DNA from: Bacteroidales bacterium
Lineage (GTDB): Bacteria; Bacteroidota; Bacteroidia; Bacteroidales; FEN-979
Direction: 5' to 3'
Length of the DNA: 64,000 nucleotides
NCBI GenBank assembly: GCA_023229525.1
Contig: JALNZC010000016.1
Location: 21,563-85,562 of the forward strand
Every line of letters begins with the position of its first letter. The first letter of the stretch is position 1. Below are positions 36,982 to 45,060 of the stretch, piece after piece. The position numbers were made by a program, and so were the translations under genes. The notes under the pieces were generated by a model, which was not told the origin of the DNA, ran no database searches, and saw only the letters and a program-made list of their open reading frames with translations.

Positions 36982-39900
36982 TCAATATTCATCCCAGCTT
37001 TTTATTTCCATCTGCCGGGGTGTTATTTTACAGAAAGCCATGATGAAGGCATTGGCCAGGTTGGCATTGGTGATGAGTGGAATGTTTAAATCAATCGCTA
37101 CCCGGCGAATGGTATAATCGTTATCCAATTCGTGTTTGGACAGATTTTTCGGGATATTGATCACAAGGTCAATCTTTTTATTCCGCAAATAATCCAGAAC
37201 ATTGGGTATTGCCTTTTCATCAGGCCAATGAAGGATCGTGGCAGGAACGCCATTTTCTTCCAAAAAAGTTCCTGTACCCCGCGTAGCAAAAATTGTTAAA
37301 CCATTTTGTATAAGTTGACGACATCCTACAAGTAATATGGTTTTGGATTTGACGGGTCCTGAAGAGATCAGGACATTTTTTTCCGGAATGTGATAACCAA
37401 CCGACAGCATGGCTTTCAGGACGGCTTCATGAAAAGAATCACCAAGGCAACCTACTTCACCGGTGGAGGCCATATCAACACCCAGTACCGGATCGGCTTT
37501 TTGAAGCCGGGAAAACGAGAATTGCGGGGCTTTAATGCCAATGTAGTCAATATCGAACATCGACTTATCCGGTTTCTCAAAGGGAACACCGAGTAAGACC
37601 CTGGTTGCAATATCTATAAAATTGATCTTCAAAACTTTTGAAACGAATGGGAAACTCCGTGATGCACGTAAATTGCATTCGATCACCTTGATGTCATTGT
37701 CCTTTGCCAGAAATTGTATGTTAAAGGGTCCGGAAATATCCAGTGAACGCGCAATTTCGCGGCTGATCCGCTTAATGCGTCTGATAGTTTCGATATAAAT
37801 CTTCTGGGGTGGAAAAACGATGGTGGCATCACCAGAATGAACTCCGGCAAATTCAACATGTTCGGAAATTGCATACGCTACGATTTCACCTGCCCTGGCC
37901 ACCGCATCAATTTCGACTTCCTTGGCCTCCTGGATGAATTGGGAAACTACTACAGGATGGTCCCTTGAAACACTGGTCGCCATGGTCAGGAAAAATTCAA
38001 GTTCGCTCTTGTTCGAAACCACGTTCATGGCTGCACCGGAGAGAACATATGACGGACGGATTAACAAAGGGAATCCGACTACAGAAGCAAAATCATAAAT
38101 TTCGTCCATACTGTTCAATTCTTTCCATCGGGGTTGATCAATTCCCAGATGATCAAGCATCGAAGAAAATTTATGGCGGTCTTCTGCCCTGTCTATTGAT
38201 GCTGCAGATGTTCCCAGGATATGGACTTGTTGTTTGTCCAAACGCATGGCCAGGTTATTCGGAATTTGTCCGCCCATAGACAGGATCACTCCCCGGGGAT
38301 TCTCCAACTCCACAATGTCCATCACCCTTTCAAAAGAGAGTTCATCGAAATAGAGCCGGTCACAAACATCATAATCGGTACTGACCGTCTCCGGGTTGTA
38401 ATTGATCATGACAGAACGGTTCCCGGTAGCTTTAACCGTATTCAACGTATTCACACTGCACCAGTCGAACTCCACCGAACTCCCTATCCTGTATGCGCCA
38501 GAACCAAGGACAATCACCGATTTTCCATCGTCGGGAAAGAAAACATCGTGTTCGTTATCATTGTATGTGGTATACAGATAATTGGTAAGGGCCGGATATT
38601 CCGCTGCCAGGGTATCGATTTGTTTGACATATGGCAGGATCCCTTCTTTTTTCCGATGTTCCCTGACCTTCAACATGTCCTTTTCAATGGCCGTTTTCTC
38701 ATTTTTATAAACAAGCCGGGCTAGCTGAAAATCGGAGAAGCCAAATCGTTTTGAATCACGGATCAGTTCCGAAGGCACATCCGAAATATCGTTGTACGTA
38801 CTGAGGGACTGACCGATATCATATATATTTTTCAAGCGGTAAAGAAACCATTTATCGATTTTTGTAAGCGCGTTGATCCGGTCGACTGAAAAACCTTCCG
38901 ATATGGCTTGAGCAATAACGAAGATCCGCGTATCGGTAGGATTGGAGAGTTCCTTTTCAATATCGTCAACCTGCATTTCTTTATTACCCACAAAGCCATG
39001 CATTCCCTGACCTATCATCCTCAACCCTTTCTGGATAACCTCTTCAAAGGTTCGTCCGATGGCCATGATCTCGCCGACGCTTTTCATACTTGAGCCTATT
39101 TGTTTTGAGACTCCCGAAAATTTACTCAGATCCCAGCGTGGAATTTTGCAAACGATATAGTCGAGGGCCGGTTCAAAACATGCCGTTGTGACTTTTGTGA
39201 CGGAGTTTTTCAATTCATGCAATCCATATCCTAACCCAAGTTTTGCAGCAACAAAAGCCAGGGGATAACCGGTAGCTTTAGATGCAAGCGCTGAGGAACG
39301 GGACAACCGGGCATTGACTTCGATCACACGGTACTCTTCCGATGCAGGGTTCAAGGCATATTGGATGTTGCATTCACCGATGATTCCGAGATGACGGATC
39401 ACCCGGAGAGACACTTCACGGAGCTTATAGTACTCCATGTTGGTCAGGGTCTGTGATGGAGCAACAACAATGCTTTCACCGGTATGGATGCCAAGCGGAT
39501 CAAAGTTTTCCATATTGCAAACCGCAATGCAGTTGTCGTAACAGTCACGAACCACTTCGTATTCGATCTCTTTCCAGCCTTTCAACGATTCTTCGACCAG
39601 AATTTGTCCGGAATAGGAGAAAGCTTTGGCAGCAAGTATTTCCAACTCTTTCTCGTCGCCACAGAAACCGCTGCCCTGTCCGCCAAGGGTAAATGCAGCC
39701 CTGATGATTAACGGATAGCTTATTTCCAGGGCAGCCTGTAAAGCCGCTTCAAGATTGGAAACAGCAATACTTTTGGGTGTTCCGACACCGATCTCATCCA
39801 GTTTTTTCCGGAAAAGGTCACGGTCTTCCGTATCAATAATTGTATCAACCGGGGTTCCGATGACCTTTACACCATATTTCTGAAGTACTCCGTTCCGGTA

Positions 39901-40206
39901 CAGGGCAACCCCGCAATTTAATGCCGTTTGTCCGCCAAAAGCCAGTAAAATTCCATCGGGACGTTCCTTAATGATGACTTTTTCAACAAATTCGGGGGTA
40001 ACCGGGAGGAAATAGACCCTGTCTGCGATCTCTTCCGAAGTCTGGATAGTGGCTATATTCGGATTGATCAGTATGGTTCTGATCCCTTCTTCCTTGAGCG
40101 CTTTTAACGCTTGGGAACCGGAATAGTCAAATTCTCCGGCTTCCCCGATTTTAAGGGCGCCGGATCCAAGGATAAGCGCTTTTTTCAGTTTGTGTTTTAT
40201 CGCCAT
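36982..40206 (-). CDS. carB: carbamoyl-phosphate synthase large subunit
   Basis: Makes carbamoyl phosphate from glutamine-derived ammonia, bicarbonate and two ATP, for pyrimidine and arginine synthesis. The 1074 residues show the two homologous ATP-grasp halves: the first begins KALILGSGALKIGEAGEFDYSG and the second VIVLGSGAYRIGSSVEFDWC. VIEVNARLSRSSALASKATG and VIECNLRASRSFPFVSKV are the metal/ATP-binding segments of each half. A C-terminal MGS-like allosteric domain follows. It overlaps carA by 10 bases. Its TGA stop coincides with the first unit of the heptamer array. Confidence 0.97.
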   Translation of the reverse strand: MAIKHKLKKALILGSGALKIGEAGEFDYSGSQALKALKEEGIRTILINPNIATIQTSEEIADRVYFLPVTPEFVEKVIIKERPDGILLAFGGQTALNCGVALYRNGVLQKYGVKVIGTPVDTIIDTEDRDLFRKKLDEIGVGTPKSIAVSNLEAALQAALEISYPLIIRAAFTLGGQGSGFCGDEKELEILAAKAFSYSGQILVEESLKGWKEIEYEVVRDCYDNCIAVCNMENFDPLGIHTGESIVVAPSQTLTNMEYYKLREVSLRVIRHLGIIGECNIQYALNPASEEYRVIEVNARLSRSSALASKATGYPLAFVAAKLGLGYGLHELKNSVTKVTTACFEPALDYIVCKIPRWDLSKFSGVSKQIGSSMKSVGEIMAIGRTFEEVIQKGLRMIGQGMHGFVGNKEMQVDDIEKELSNPTDTRIFVIAQAISEGFSVDRINALTKIDKWFLYRLKNIYDIGQSLSTYNDISDVPSELIRDSKRFGFSDFQLARLVYKNEKTAIEKDMLKVREHRKKEGILPYVKQIDTLAAEYPALTNYLYTTYNDNEHDVFFPDDGKSVIVLGSGAYRIGSSVEFDWCSVNTLNTVKATGNRSVMINYNPETVSTDYDVCDRLYFDELSFERVMDIVELENPRGVILSMGGQIPNNLAMRLDKQQVHILGTSAASIDRAEDRHKFSSMLDHLGIDQPRWKELNSMDEIYDFASVVGFPLLIRPSYVLSGAAMNVVSNKSELEFFLTMATSVSRDHPVVVSQFIQEAKEVEIDAVARAGEIVAYAISEHVEFAGVHSGDATIVFPPQKIYIETIRRIKRISREIARSLDISGPFNIQFLAKDNDIKVIECNLRASRSFPFVSKVLKINFIDIATRVLLGVPFEKPDKSMFDIDYIGIKAPQFSFSRLQKADPVLGVDMASTGEVGCLGDSFHEAVLKAMLSVGYHIPEKNVLISSGPVKSKTILLVGCRQLIQNGLTIFATRGTGTFLEENGVPATILHWPDEKAIPNVLDYLRNKKIDLVINIPKNLSKHELDNDYTIRRVAIDLNIPLITNANLANAFIMAFCKITPRQMEIKSWDEY

Positions 40207-41300
40207 TTTCCGATCTTAAAATCCCTGACCAGATTCATAAAGTCATCAAATAAAAAGCGGGTGTCGGTTGGTCCACCGGAAGCTTCAGGATGAAATTGGG
40301 TGGAGAAAAAGGGTTTGAATTTATGCTTTAAGCCTTCGTTGGTCTGATCATTAAGATTTACAAACAAGGGTTCCCAATCCTGCCCAAGAGTCCGGCTATC
40401 CACTGCATAACCATGGTTTTGGGATGTCACATAAGCCCGTTCGGTACCCACGCGAAGAACCGGTTGATTATATCCCCGATGACCATATTTCAATTTATAT
40501 GTTGTGGCGCCGCCGGCCAGGGCCAGCAGCTGGTTCCCAAGACAAATGCCAAAAATAGGATTTTCCTTTTGCAGAGCCCGCTTCAGATTACGGATCGTGG
40601 TTTTGCATTGTTGCGGATCACCCGGACCATTGGAGATTACCAGTCCGTCATATTTCTCCTGTAAAAAATCATAATCCCATGGAACGCGGATAATGGTTGC
40701 TCCAAGACTGACCATGCAGCGAATAATGTTGTTTTTCACACCGCAATCGATCAACACAATAGTAGGTCCTTTCTCCTCCATTCCGGGTGAGAAAATATCG
40801 TAGATCACTCTTTCATGGATACTTACCTGTGCCACAAGGTTTTCCTTGTTCGGATCATAAAACTCAATTTCAGAATCATCGTTCTGAACAAGTTTACCCA
40901 TCATGGTACCCCTCTCCCTGAGTAATTTTGTGATCATCCGGGTATCGACATCACATAAGCCCGGAATGCCCTGTTCCTTCAACCAGTCGGAGAGACTTTC
41001 CAATGCATTCCAGTGACTGTATCTGGCCGAATAGCTGGCTACGATCAATCCTGAGATTTGGATCCGGTCGGATTCAAAAAACCGTGAAAGATTTTCTTTG
41101 ATAACATTGCCAGGTACTCCGTAATTACCGATCAGGGGATAGGTAAGTACCAGTATCTGACCTTTGTATGAAGGATCGGTAAGACTCTCCGGATAGCCGG
41201 TCATGGCCGTATTGAAAACCACTTCGCCGGCAGCAGAATTCTGGGCGCCAAATCCCCTGCCGGTAAAACACGTACCGTCGTCCAGGATCAATTTAGGCAT
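40197..41300 (-). CDS. carA: carbamoyl-phosphate synthase small subunit
   Basis: Glutaminase subunit that supplies ammonia to CarB. The 367 residues have the CarA-specific N-terminal domain (LILDDGTCFTGRGFGA, GEVVFNTAMTGYPESLTDPS) and a class I amidotransferase domain with the nucleophile Cys in FGICLGNQLLALA and the His/Glu pair in STQFHPEASGGP. It overlaps carB by 10 bases, so the two are translationally coupled. Upstream lies compound repeat copy B rather than an obvious promoter, so its transcription may run through or start in the repeat. Confidence 0.97.
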   Translation of the reverse strand: MPKLILDDGTCFTGRGFGAQNSAAGEVVFNTAMTGYPESLTDPSYKGQILVLTYPLIGNYGVPGNVIKENLSRFFESDRIQISGLIVASYSARYSHWNALESLSDWLKEQGIPGLCDVDTRMITKLLRERGTMMGKLVQNDDSEIEFYDPNKENLVAQVSIHERVIYDIFSPGMEEKGPTIVLIDCGVKNNIIRCMVSLGATIIRVPWDYDFLQEKYDGLVISNGPGDPQQCKTTIRNLKRALQKENPIFGICLGNQLLALAGGATTYKLKYGHRGYNQPVLRVGTERAYVTSQNHGYAVDSRTLGQDWEPLFVNLNDQTNEGLKHKFKPFFSTQFHPEASGGPTDTRFLFDDFMNLVRDFKIGKWR

Positions 41301-41339
41301 AGGGAAAAAATCAAATTACCTCAGATAATAAACAAATTA

Positions 41340-41400
41340 CGATTTTGAGATTTACGATTTACGATTTGAAAATTTGAAAATTTGAGGATTTGAAGATTAT
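41340..41400. repeat. octamer array, compound repeat copy B
   Basis: Units GATTTACG, GATTTGAA and AATTTGAG form a short array that begins with GATTTACGATTTACGATTTG and ends with the conserved junction ATTATAAAAAATGATAAAG. On the minus strand it is the part nearest the carA start. Confidence 0.92.
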
Positions 41401-41498
41401 AAAAAATGATAAAGCATCCTGCATCTTGCATCTTATATCTTACATTTGCATCCTGCATCCTGCATCGGGAGCGAAGCGACCCTGCATCCAGCATCCCA
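41401..41498. repeat. heptamer array with hairpin block, compound repeat copy B
   Basis: Units ATCCTGC, ATCTTGC, ATCTTAT and ATCTTAC are followed at 41467-41482 by GGGAGCGAAGCGACCC and then TGCATCCAGCATC, identical to copy A across this whole block. It begins nine bases beyond the stop of the gliding-type gene on the minus strand. Confidence 0.94.
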
Positions 41499-41504
41499 AA
41501 AAGG

Positions 41505-42821
41505 CTACTTCAACAGCATCACCGTCCCTTTGTTCGTAACCTTTATCCCTTTTTCTTTCTCATAATAGATTACCCAGGCGTAAGCTCCATCGGGGCATAT
41601 TTTGCCGGTGTTATTCATTTTACCATTCCATTCTTCCCTGATGTCGTTGGACGTGAAAACCATCTGCCCCCAGCGATTATAAATCTTAAGATTATACTTA
41701 GTGATGTTTTCGACAGGCAATCCTATGATTTTGAATGTGTCATTAGTCCCATCCCCATTGGGTGTAAAAGCATCGGGGATTTTGGGGATGACATTGACCG
41801 TGACCTGGTCGGAAAAAGTTTTTCCGTTACATATTGTACAGAAAACTGTATACGTAGTGGTTTCCGTTGGTGTAACCAAAACTGTCTTTTCAGTGGAAAA
41901 TGGTTCTTTACTCGAACCTTCAAACCAGCTATACGATATTTTTTCACCAGGTGTGATCGGTTGGAGTTCAAAACCAATTGGACTTACAGTATATTCATCC
42001 ACAACATTTGGAATCGGAGTATATTTCCAACTCAATTCAGAAAGAGCATATTCTGCCCGATTATAACCGGGTATCGCTTGTCCTATATATCCTGTTTCAT
42101 TTTGAATACCCAATGTCGCATTACTGTTACCCGGATTGGTACAGAGGGGTTTCGAAAAAACATGGTTTTCAATGGTATTATCTACCTCATTCAGCACTAT
42201 TTGAAATGTAGCAACATCCGTTTCGCAAAAGTTTATCGGGACCTGGCACCACATAACAATCAGTTTCCGGTTAGGTTGTGTACCTATTGTCTTATAAAAT
42301 ATGTAAGGACTTTGAGACAACGACGGATTGTAATCCTGCATCGGTCCTAAAATACAATTTTTGGGACTTTTATCATCAGAACTGGGGATGAGGATCGCTT
42401 GCCGTGTTCCGCCCCATAATGGCTGGTAAGTGAAGCTTATCCATCCATTCGACCCAATGGAAAATTGGTTATAAATATTTCCATAAAATGTAAAAGAAAA
42501 ACCAATGTCGATGAAAGGGGTTACCTCGTCATCATTTAATGTAATCGGTGTTGCGATCCAGTCTTCACCATATTTTGCTGTCAATGTAACCGGTACCCCC
42601 GGATTAATGGTATCATCGCGACCAGCGTCAACCTGTGCAAAAAGGGAGGTCGGAATACAAAAGAACAGGCATAGAAGTAAAACAAGTGAAAAGCGAAAAG
42701 TGAAAAGTGAAAAGTGACGAGTGAAAAGTGTCAAGTGATGAATTACAGGTGACAAGTGGCTAGTGTGGAATTGGATTCCAACTATGCGGATATTTCGAAA
42801 TATATTTAGCAAAGCCATCAA
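41505..42821 (-). CDS. surface protein with gliding-motility/T9SS type B C-terminal domain
   Basis: A 438-residue exported protein. The last ~85 residues (IPDAFTPNGDGTNDTFKIIG, IYNRWGQMVF, CPDGAYAWVIYYE) are the gliding-motility-associated C-terminal domain (TIGR04131), a T9SS type B signal. The centre looks like beta-rich adhesin material with a PKD-like piece (TETTTYTVFCT). The N-terminus is odd: the hydrophobic signal core (FSLVLLLCLFF to SLFAQ) has no Met just before it, and the only in-frame ATGs (42821, 42818) are about 45 codons upstream, across an AGTGAAA-type repeat array. The repeat therefore appears to be translated as part of the signal region. Confidence 0.82.
   Translation of the reverse strand: MMALLNIFRNIRIVGIQFHTSHLSPVIHHLTLFTRHFSLFTFRFSLVLLLCLFFCIPTSLFAQVDAGRDDTINPGVPVTLTAKYGEDWIATPITLNDDEVTPFIDIGFSFTFYGNIYNQFSIGSNGWISFTYQPLWGGTRQAILIPSSDDKSPKNCILGPMQDYNPSLSQSPYIFYKTIGTQPNRKLIVMWCQVPINFCETDVATFQIVLNEVDNTIENHVFSKPLCTNPGNSNATLGIQNETGYIGQAIPGYNRAEYALSELSWKYTPIPNVVDEYTVSPIGFELQPITPGEKISYSWFEGSSKEPFSTEKTVLVTPTETTTYTVFCTICNGKTFSDQVTVNVIPKIPDAFTPNGDGTNDTFKIIGLPVENITKYNLKIYNRWGQMVFTSNDIREEWNGKMNNTGKICPDGAYAWVIYYEKEKGIKVTNKGTVMLLK
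42687..42745. repeat. AGTGAAA-type array inside the 5' end of the gliding-type gene
   Basis: Units AGTGAAA, AGCGAAA, AGTGACG and AGTGTCA recur with mainly 7- to 8-base spacing. On the minus strand they encode HFSLFTRHFSLFTF-like residues before the signal-peptide core. Confidence 0.88.
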
Positions 42822-42839
42822 GTACGTTTTTATATTAAT

Positions 42840-42940
42840 CTCAATTTTCAGTTTTGAGTTGTGGTTTTGAGTTTTGAGCTTTGACCTTTGAATTTTAAAC
42901 TCACTTTTGACTTTTGACTTCTGACTTCTTACTTTTCACT
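42840..42940. repeat. TTTTGAG/ACTTTTG-type array upstream of glyA
   Basis: Units such as GTTTTGA, GCTTTGA, CTTTTGA and CTTCTGA run to TTACTTTTCACT. The last units are near-reverse complements of the AGTGAAA array 100-200 bases away, so the two could pair across the divergent region. Confidence 0.8.
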
Positions 42941-42971
42941 GCAAATATCCAGAATTTATCTGAAATTGTTA

Positions 42972-42979
42972 TACTTTTG
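42972..42979 (+). promoter_or_regulatory. candidate -7 box of glyA
   Basis: TACTTTTG matches TAnnTTTG and lies 59 bases before the glyA start, after the repeat array. No matching -33 element was found at the usual distance. Confidence 0.45.
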
Positions 42980-43038
42980 TTCAACTGAAAGAACTTTATT
43001 ATTCCAACGGTAATAGAACTCTAAAATTTTACACTACT

Positions 43039-44319
43039 ATGAAAAAAGACAATGCGCTGTTCAGGGTGATCAAGAATGAATTGCATCGGCAGACCACTGG
43101 TCTGGAGCTGATTGCATCCGAAAACTTTGTCAGCAAGCAGGTATTAAAAGCCATGGGATCGTGCCTCACCAACAAATATGCTGAAGGCTATCCCGGCAAA
43201 CGGTATTATGGGGGTTGCCAGAATGTGGACGAATCCGAGCAACTGGCCATCGATAGGGCAAAGATCTTGTTCAACGCAGAATGGGTCAATGTTCAGCCCC
43301 ATTCTGGAGCCCAGGCCAACATGGCAGTTCTTCTGACCTGTCTGAAACCGGGTGATACATTCATGGGACTTGATCTGTCGCATGGCGGACATCTCTCCCA
43401 CGGTTCTCCGGTAAATTCTTCAGGCATCCTTTACAAAGCAGTTGGGTATCAGGTGAAACAAGAAACTGGGGTGGTTGATTATGACATGATGGAAGAAAAA
43501 GCATTGGCGATAAAACCAAAATTGATCATCGCCGGGGCATCAGCATATTCACGGGACTGGGACTACCGGCGGATGCGTAAGATCGCTGATCAGATCGGCG
43601 CCTTGTTGATGGCTGATATTGCCCATCCTGCCGGTTTGATCGCCCGCGGACTTTTAAATGATCCCTTGCCCTATTGCCATATTGTAACAACCACTACCCA
43701 TAAAACCTTGCGTGGCCCCCGCGGTGGAATGATCCTGATGGGGAAGGATTTTCAAAATCCATGGGGATTGACCACACCAAAAGGCGAGGTAAAGATGATG
43801 TCGCAATTGCTTGACTCTGCTGTATTCCCGGGCATCCAGGGCGGACCGCTGGAACATGTCATTGCAGCAAAAGCCGTTTCCTTTTTCGAGGCGCTTTCGG
43901 ATGAATATATGGAATATGTAATCCAGGTTCAGAAAAACGCAGCAGCAATGGCCACAGCCTTTATTGATAAAGGTTATCATGTGATTTCAGGTGGAACCGA
44001 TAACCACTTGATGCTGATCGACCTCCGAAGCAAATTTCCGGAAATCACCGGAAAAGTGGTTGAAAATACGTTGGTCAAAGCCGATATTACCGTAAATAAA
44101 AATATGGTTCCTTTCGACAGCCGATCGCCCTTCCAGACCTCCGGTTTGCGTGTCGGAACCCCGGCAATAACAACACGTGGGATGAAGGAAAAACATATGC
44201 ACAAAATCGTGAATTTGATCGATGAGGTGATCAGCGACATTGAAAATGAAAACCGCATCTTAAAGGTTCGCAAAAAAGTAAATGAAATGATGGAAGATTT
44301 CCCGCTGTTTGCAGATTAA
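43039..44319 (+). CDS. glyA: serine hydroxymethyltransferase
   Basis: PLP enzyme that interconverts serine and glycine and charges tetrahydrofolate with one-carbon units. The 426 residues match the family. The PLP lysine is K222 in TTTTHKTLRGPRGG. Other landmarks are ELIASENFVSKQVL, EGYPGKRYYGGCQNVDESE, MLIDLRS and GLRVGTPAITTRGM. It stands alone between two repeat-bearing gaps. A candidate -7 box lies upstream, and the region after its stop begins with a purine-rich array. Confidence 0.97.
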   Translation: MKKDNALFRVIKNELHRQTTGLELIASENFVSKQVLKAMGSCLTNKYAEGYPGKRYYGGCQNVDESEQLAIDRAKILFNAEWVNVQPHSGAQANMAVLLTCLKPGDTFMGLDLSHGGHLSHGSPVNSSGILYKAVGYQVKQETGVVDYDMMEEKALAIKPKLIIAGASAYSRDWDYRRMRKIADQIGALLMADIAHPAGLIARGLLNDPLPYCHIVTTTTHKTLRGPRGGMILMGKDFQNPWGLTTPKGEVKMMSQLLDSAVFPGIQGGPLEHVIAAKAVSFFEALSDEYMEYVIQVQKNAAAMATAFIDKGYHVISGGTDNHLMLIDLRSKFPEITGKVVENTLVKADITVNKNMVPFDSRSPFQTSGLRVGTPAITTRGMKEKHMHKIVNLIDEVISDIENENRILKVRKKVNEMMEDFPLFAD

Positions 44320-44324
44320 ATGGT

Positions 44325-44421
44325 TGAAGGAAAGAAGGAGAGAAGGAATGAAGGAAAGAAGGAAAGAAGGAAAGAAGGAGAGAAGGAATGAAGGATTGAA
44401 GGAAAGAAGGAATGAAGGATT
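44325..44421. repeat. GAAGGAAA-type array after glyA
   Basis: A purine-only stretch of degenerate GAAGGAAA, GAAGGAGA and GAAGGAAT units starts six bases after the glyA stop. It contains GAAGG cores that are complementary to the CCTTC cores of the array 50 bases further on, so transcripts could fold into a long imperfect hairpin. Confidence 0.9.
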
Positions 44422-44463
44422 GCTAATTTTTAAGTCAAAATATTTTAGACAGGTATATATAGT

Positions 44464-44528
44464 TCCTTCAAACCTTCAGACCTTCAGACCTTCAGACCTT
44501 CAGACCTTCAGACCCCTCAGACCTTCAT
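44464..44528. repeat. ACCTTCAG octamer array before the SixA-like gene
   Basis: The octamer ACCTTCAG is repeated about six times, nearly perfectly, ending 18 bases before the next start codon. It pairs with the preceding GAAGG array in the sense described there. Confidence 0.9.
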
Positions 44529-44545
44529 AAACTCCCAATCTAAAT

Positions 44546-45040
44546 ATGAAAACCTTATATCTTGTACGTCATGCGAAAGCTTCCTGGGAGGAACCAGGGG
44601 TTTCAGACAGTCATCGCCCTCTTCTTCCGAAAGGAATTAAAAGGACCGAGCGTGTTGCTGAATTCCTTAAAGAACGGGGTATCACCATTGATCTCATGCT
44701 GTCCAGTCCCGCTGTAAGGGCATATGAAACTGCCCGGATCATGGCAGCCGGACTAGATTATCCATTAAAGAATATCAAGATCGAACGGAAAATTTATGAA
44801 GGTTATCACGACCGGATACTGGATATCATTTACGGGACTCCGGATCGAATTAATTCACTCATGATTTTCGGACATAATCCTACGATTTCCCAGGTAGCCA
44901 ATCTTTTTATTCACCCGGGGATCGAAATCATGCCTACTTCATGTGTGGCTTGCATTTCCTTTCACTCGGACACTTGGGCAGAGATCCCCTCCGCAGAAGC
45001 ATTGAAGGAATTCGTGATATATCCAAAATTACTTAAATAG
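44546..45040 (+). CDS. SixA-like histidine phosphatase
   Basis: A 164-residue protein of the histidine phosphatase (phosphoglycerate-mutase-like) superfamily, closest in size and motifs to SixA, which removes phosphate from histidine-containing phosphotransfer domains. The RHG-type motif is LVRHAKAS with the phosphorylated His9; the second catalytic His lies in MIFGHNPTISQVA. LSSPAVRAYETARIMA is typical of the family. It precedes ppk1 by 20 bases on the same strand, an association seen in other Bacteroidota. The substrate cannot be told from sequence. Confidence 0.87.
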   Translation: MKTLYLVRHAKASWEEPGVSDSHRPLLPKGIKRTERVAEFLKERGITIDLMLSSPAVRAYETARIMAAGLDYPLKNIKIERKIYEGYHDRILDIIYGTPDRINSLMIFGHNPTISQVANLFIHPGIEIMPTSCVACISFHSDTWAEIPSAEALKEFVIYPKLLK

Positions 45041-45060
45041 TTCAGCGTCAAACAGAATCA

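Noticed and set aside
36383..36985. Long open reading frames across the ATTTGAAA and ATCCTGT arrays (also 36397-36855, 36734-37117 and the upstream extension 36462-36794 of the lipoprotein frame)
   Set aside because: The arrays lack stop codons in several frames, so they translate into monotonous repeats on both strands. Unit lengths of 7 and 8 bases are not multiples of three, and no start or family is recognisable.
36728..36990. CRISPR array
   Set aside because: Units are 7 bases and directly adjacent; there are no spacers of regular length and no cas genes in the window.
41406..42350. Plus-strand open frame of more than 300 codons opposite the gliding-type gene
   Set aside because: The minus-strand protein has a recognisable T9SS type B domain and signal peptide; the plus-strand frame begins inside the repeat and has no family or composition support.
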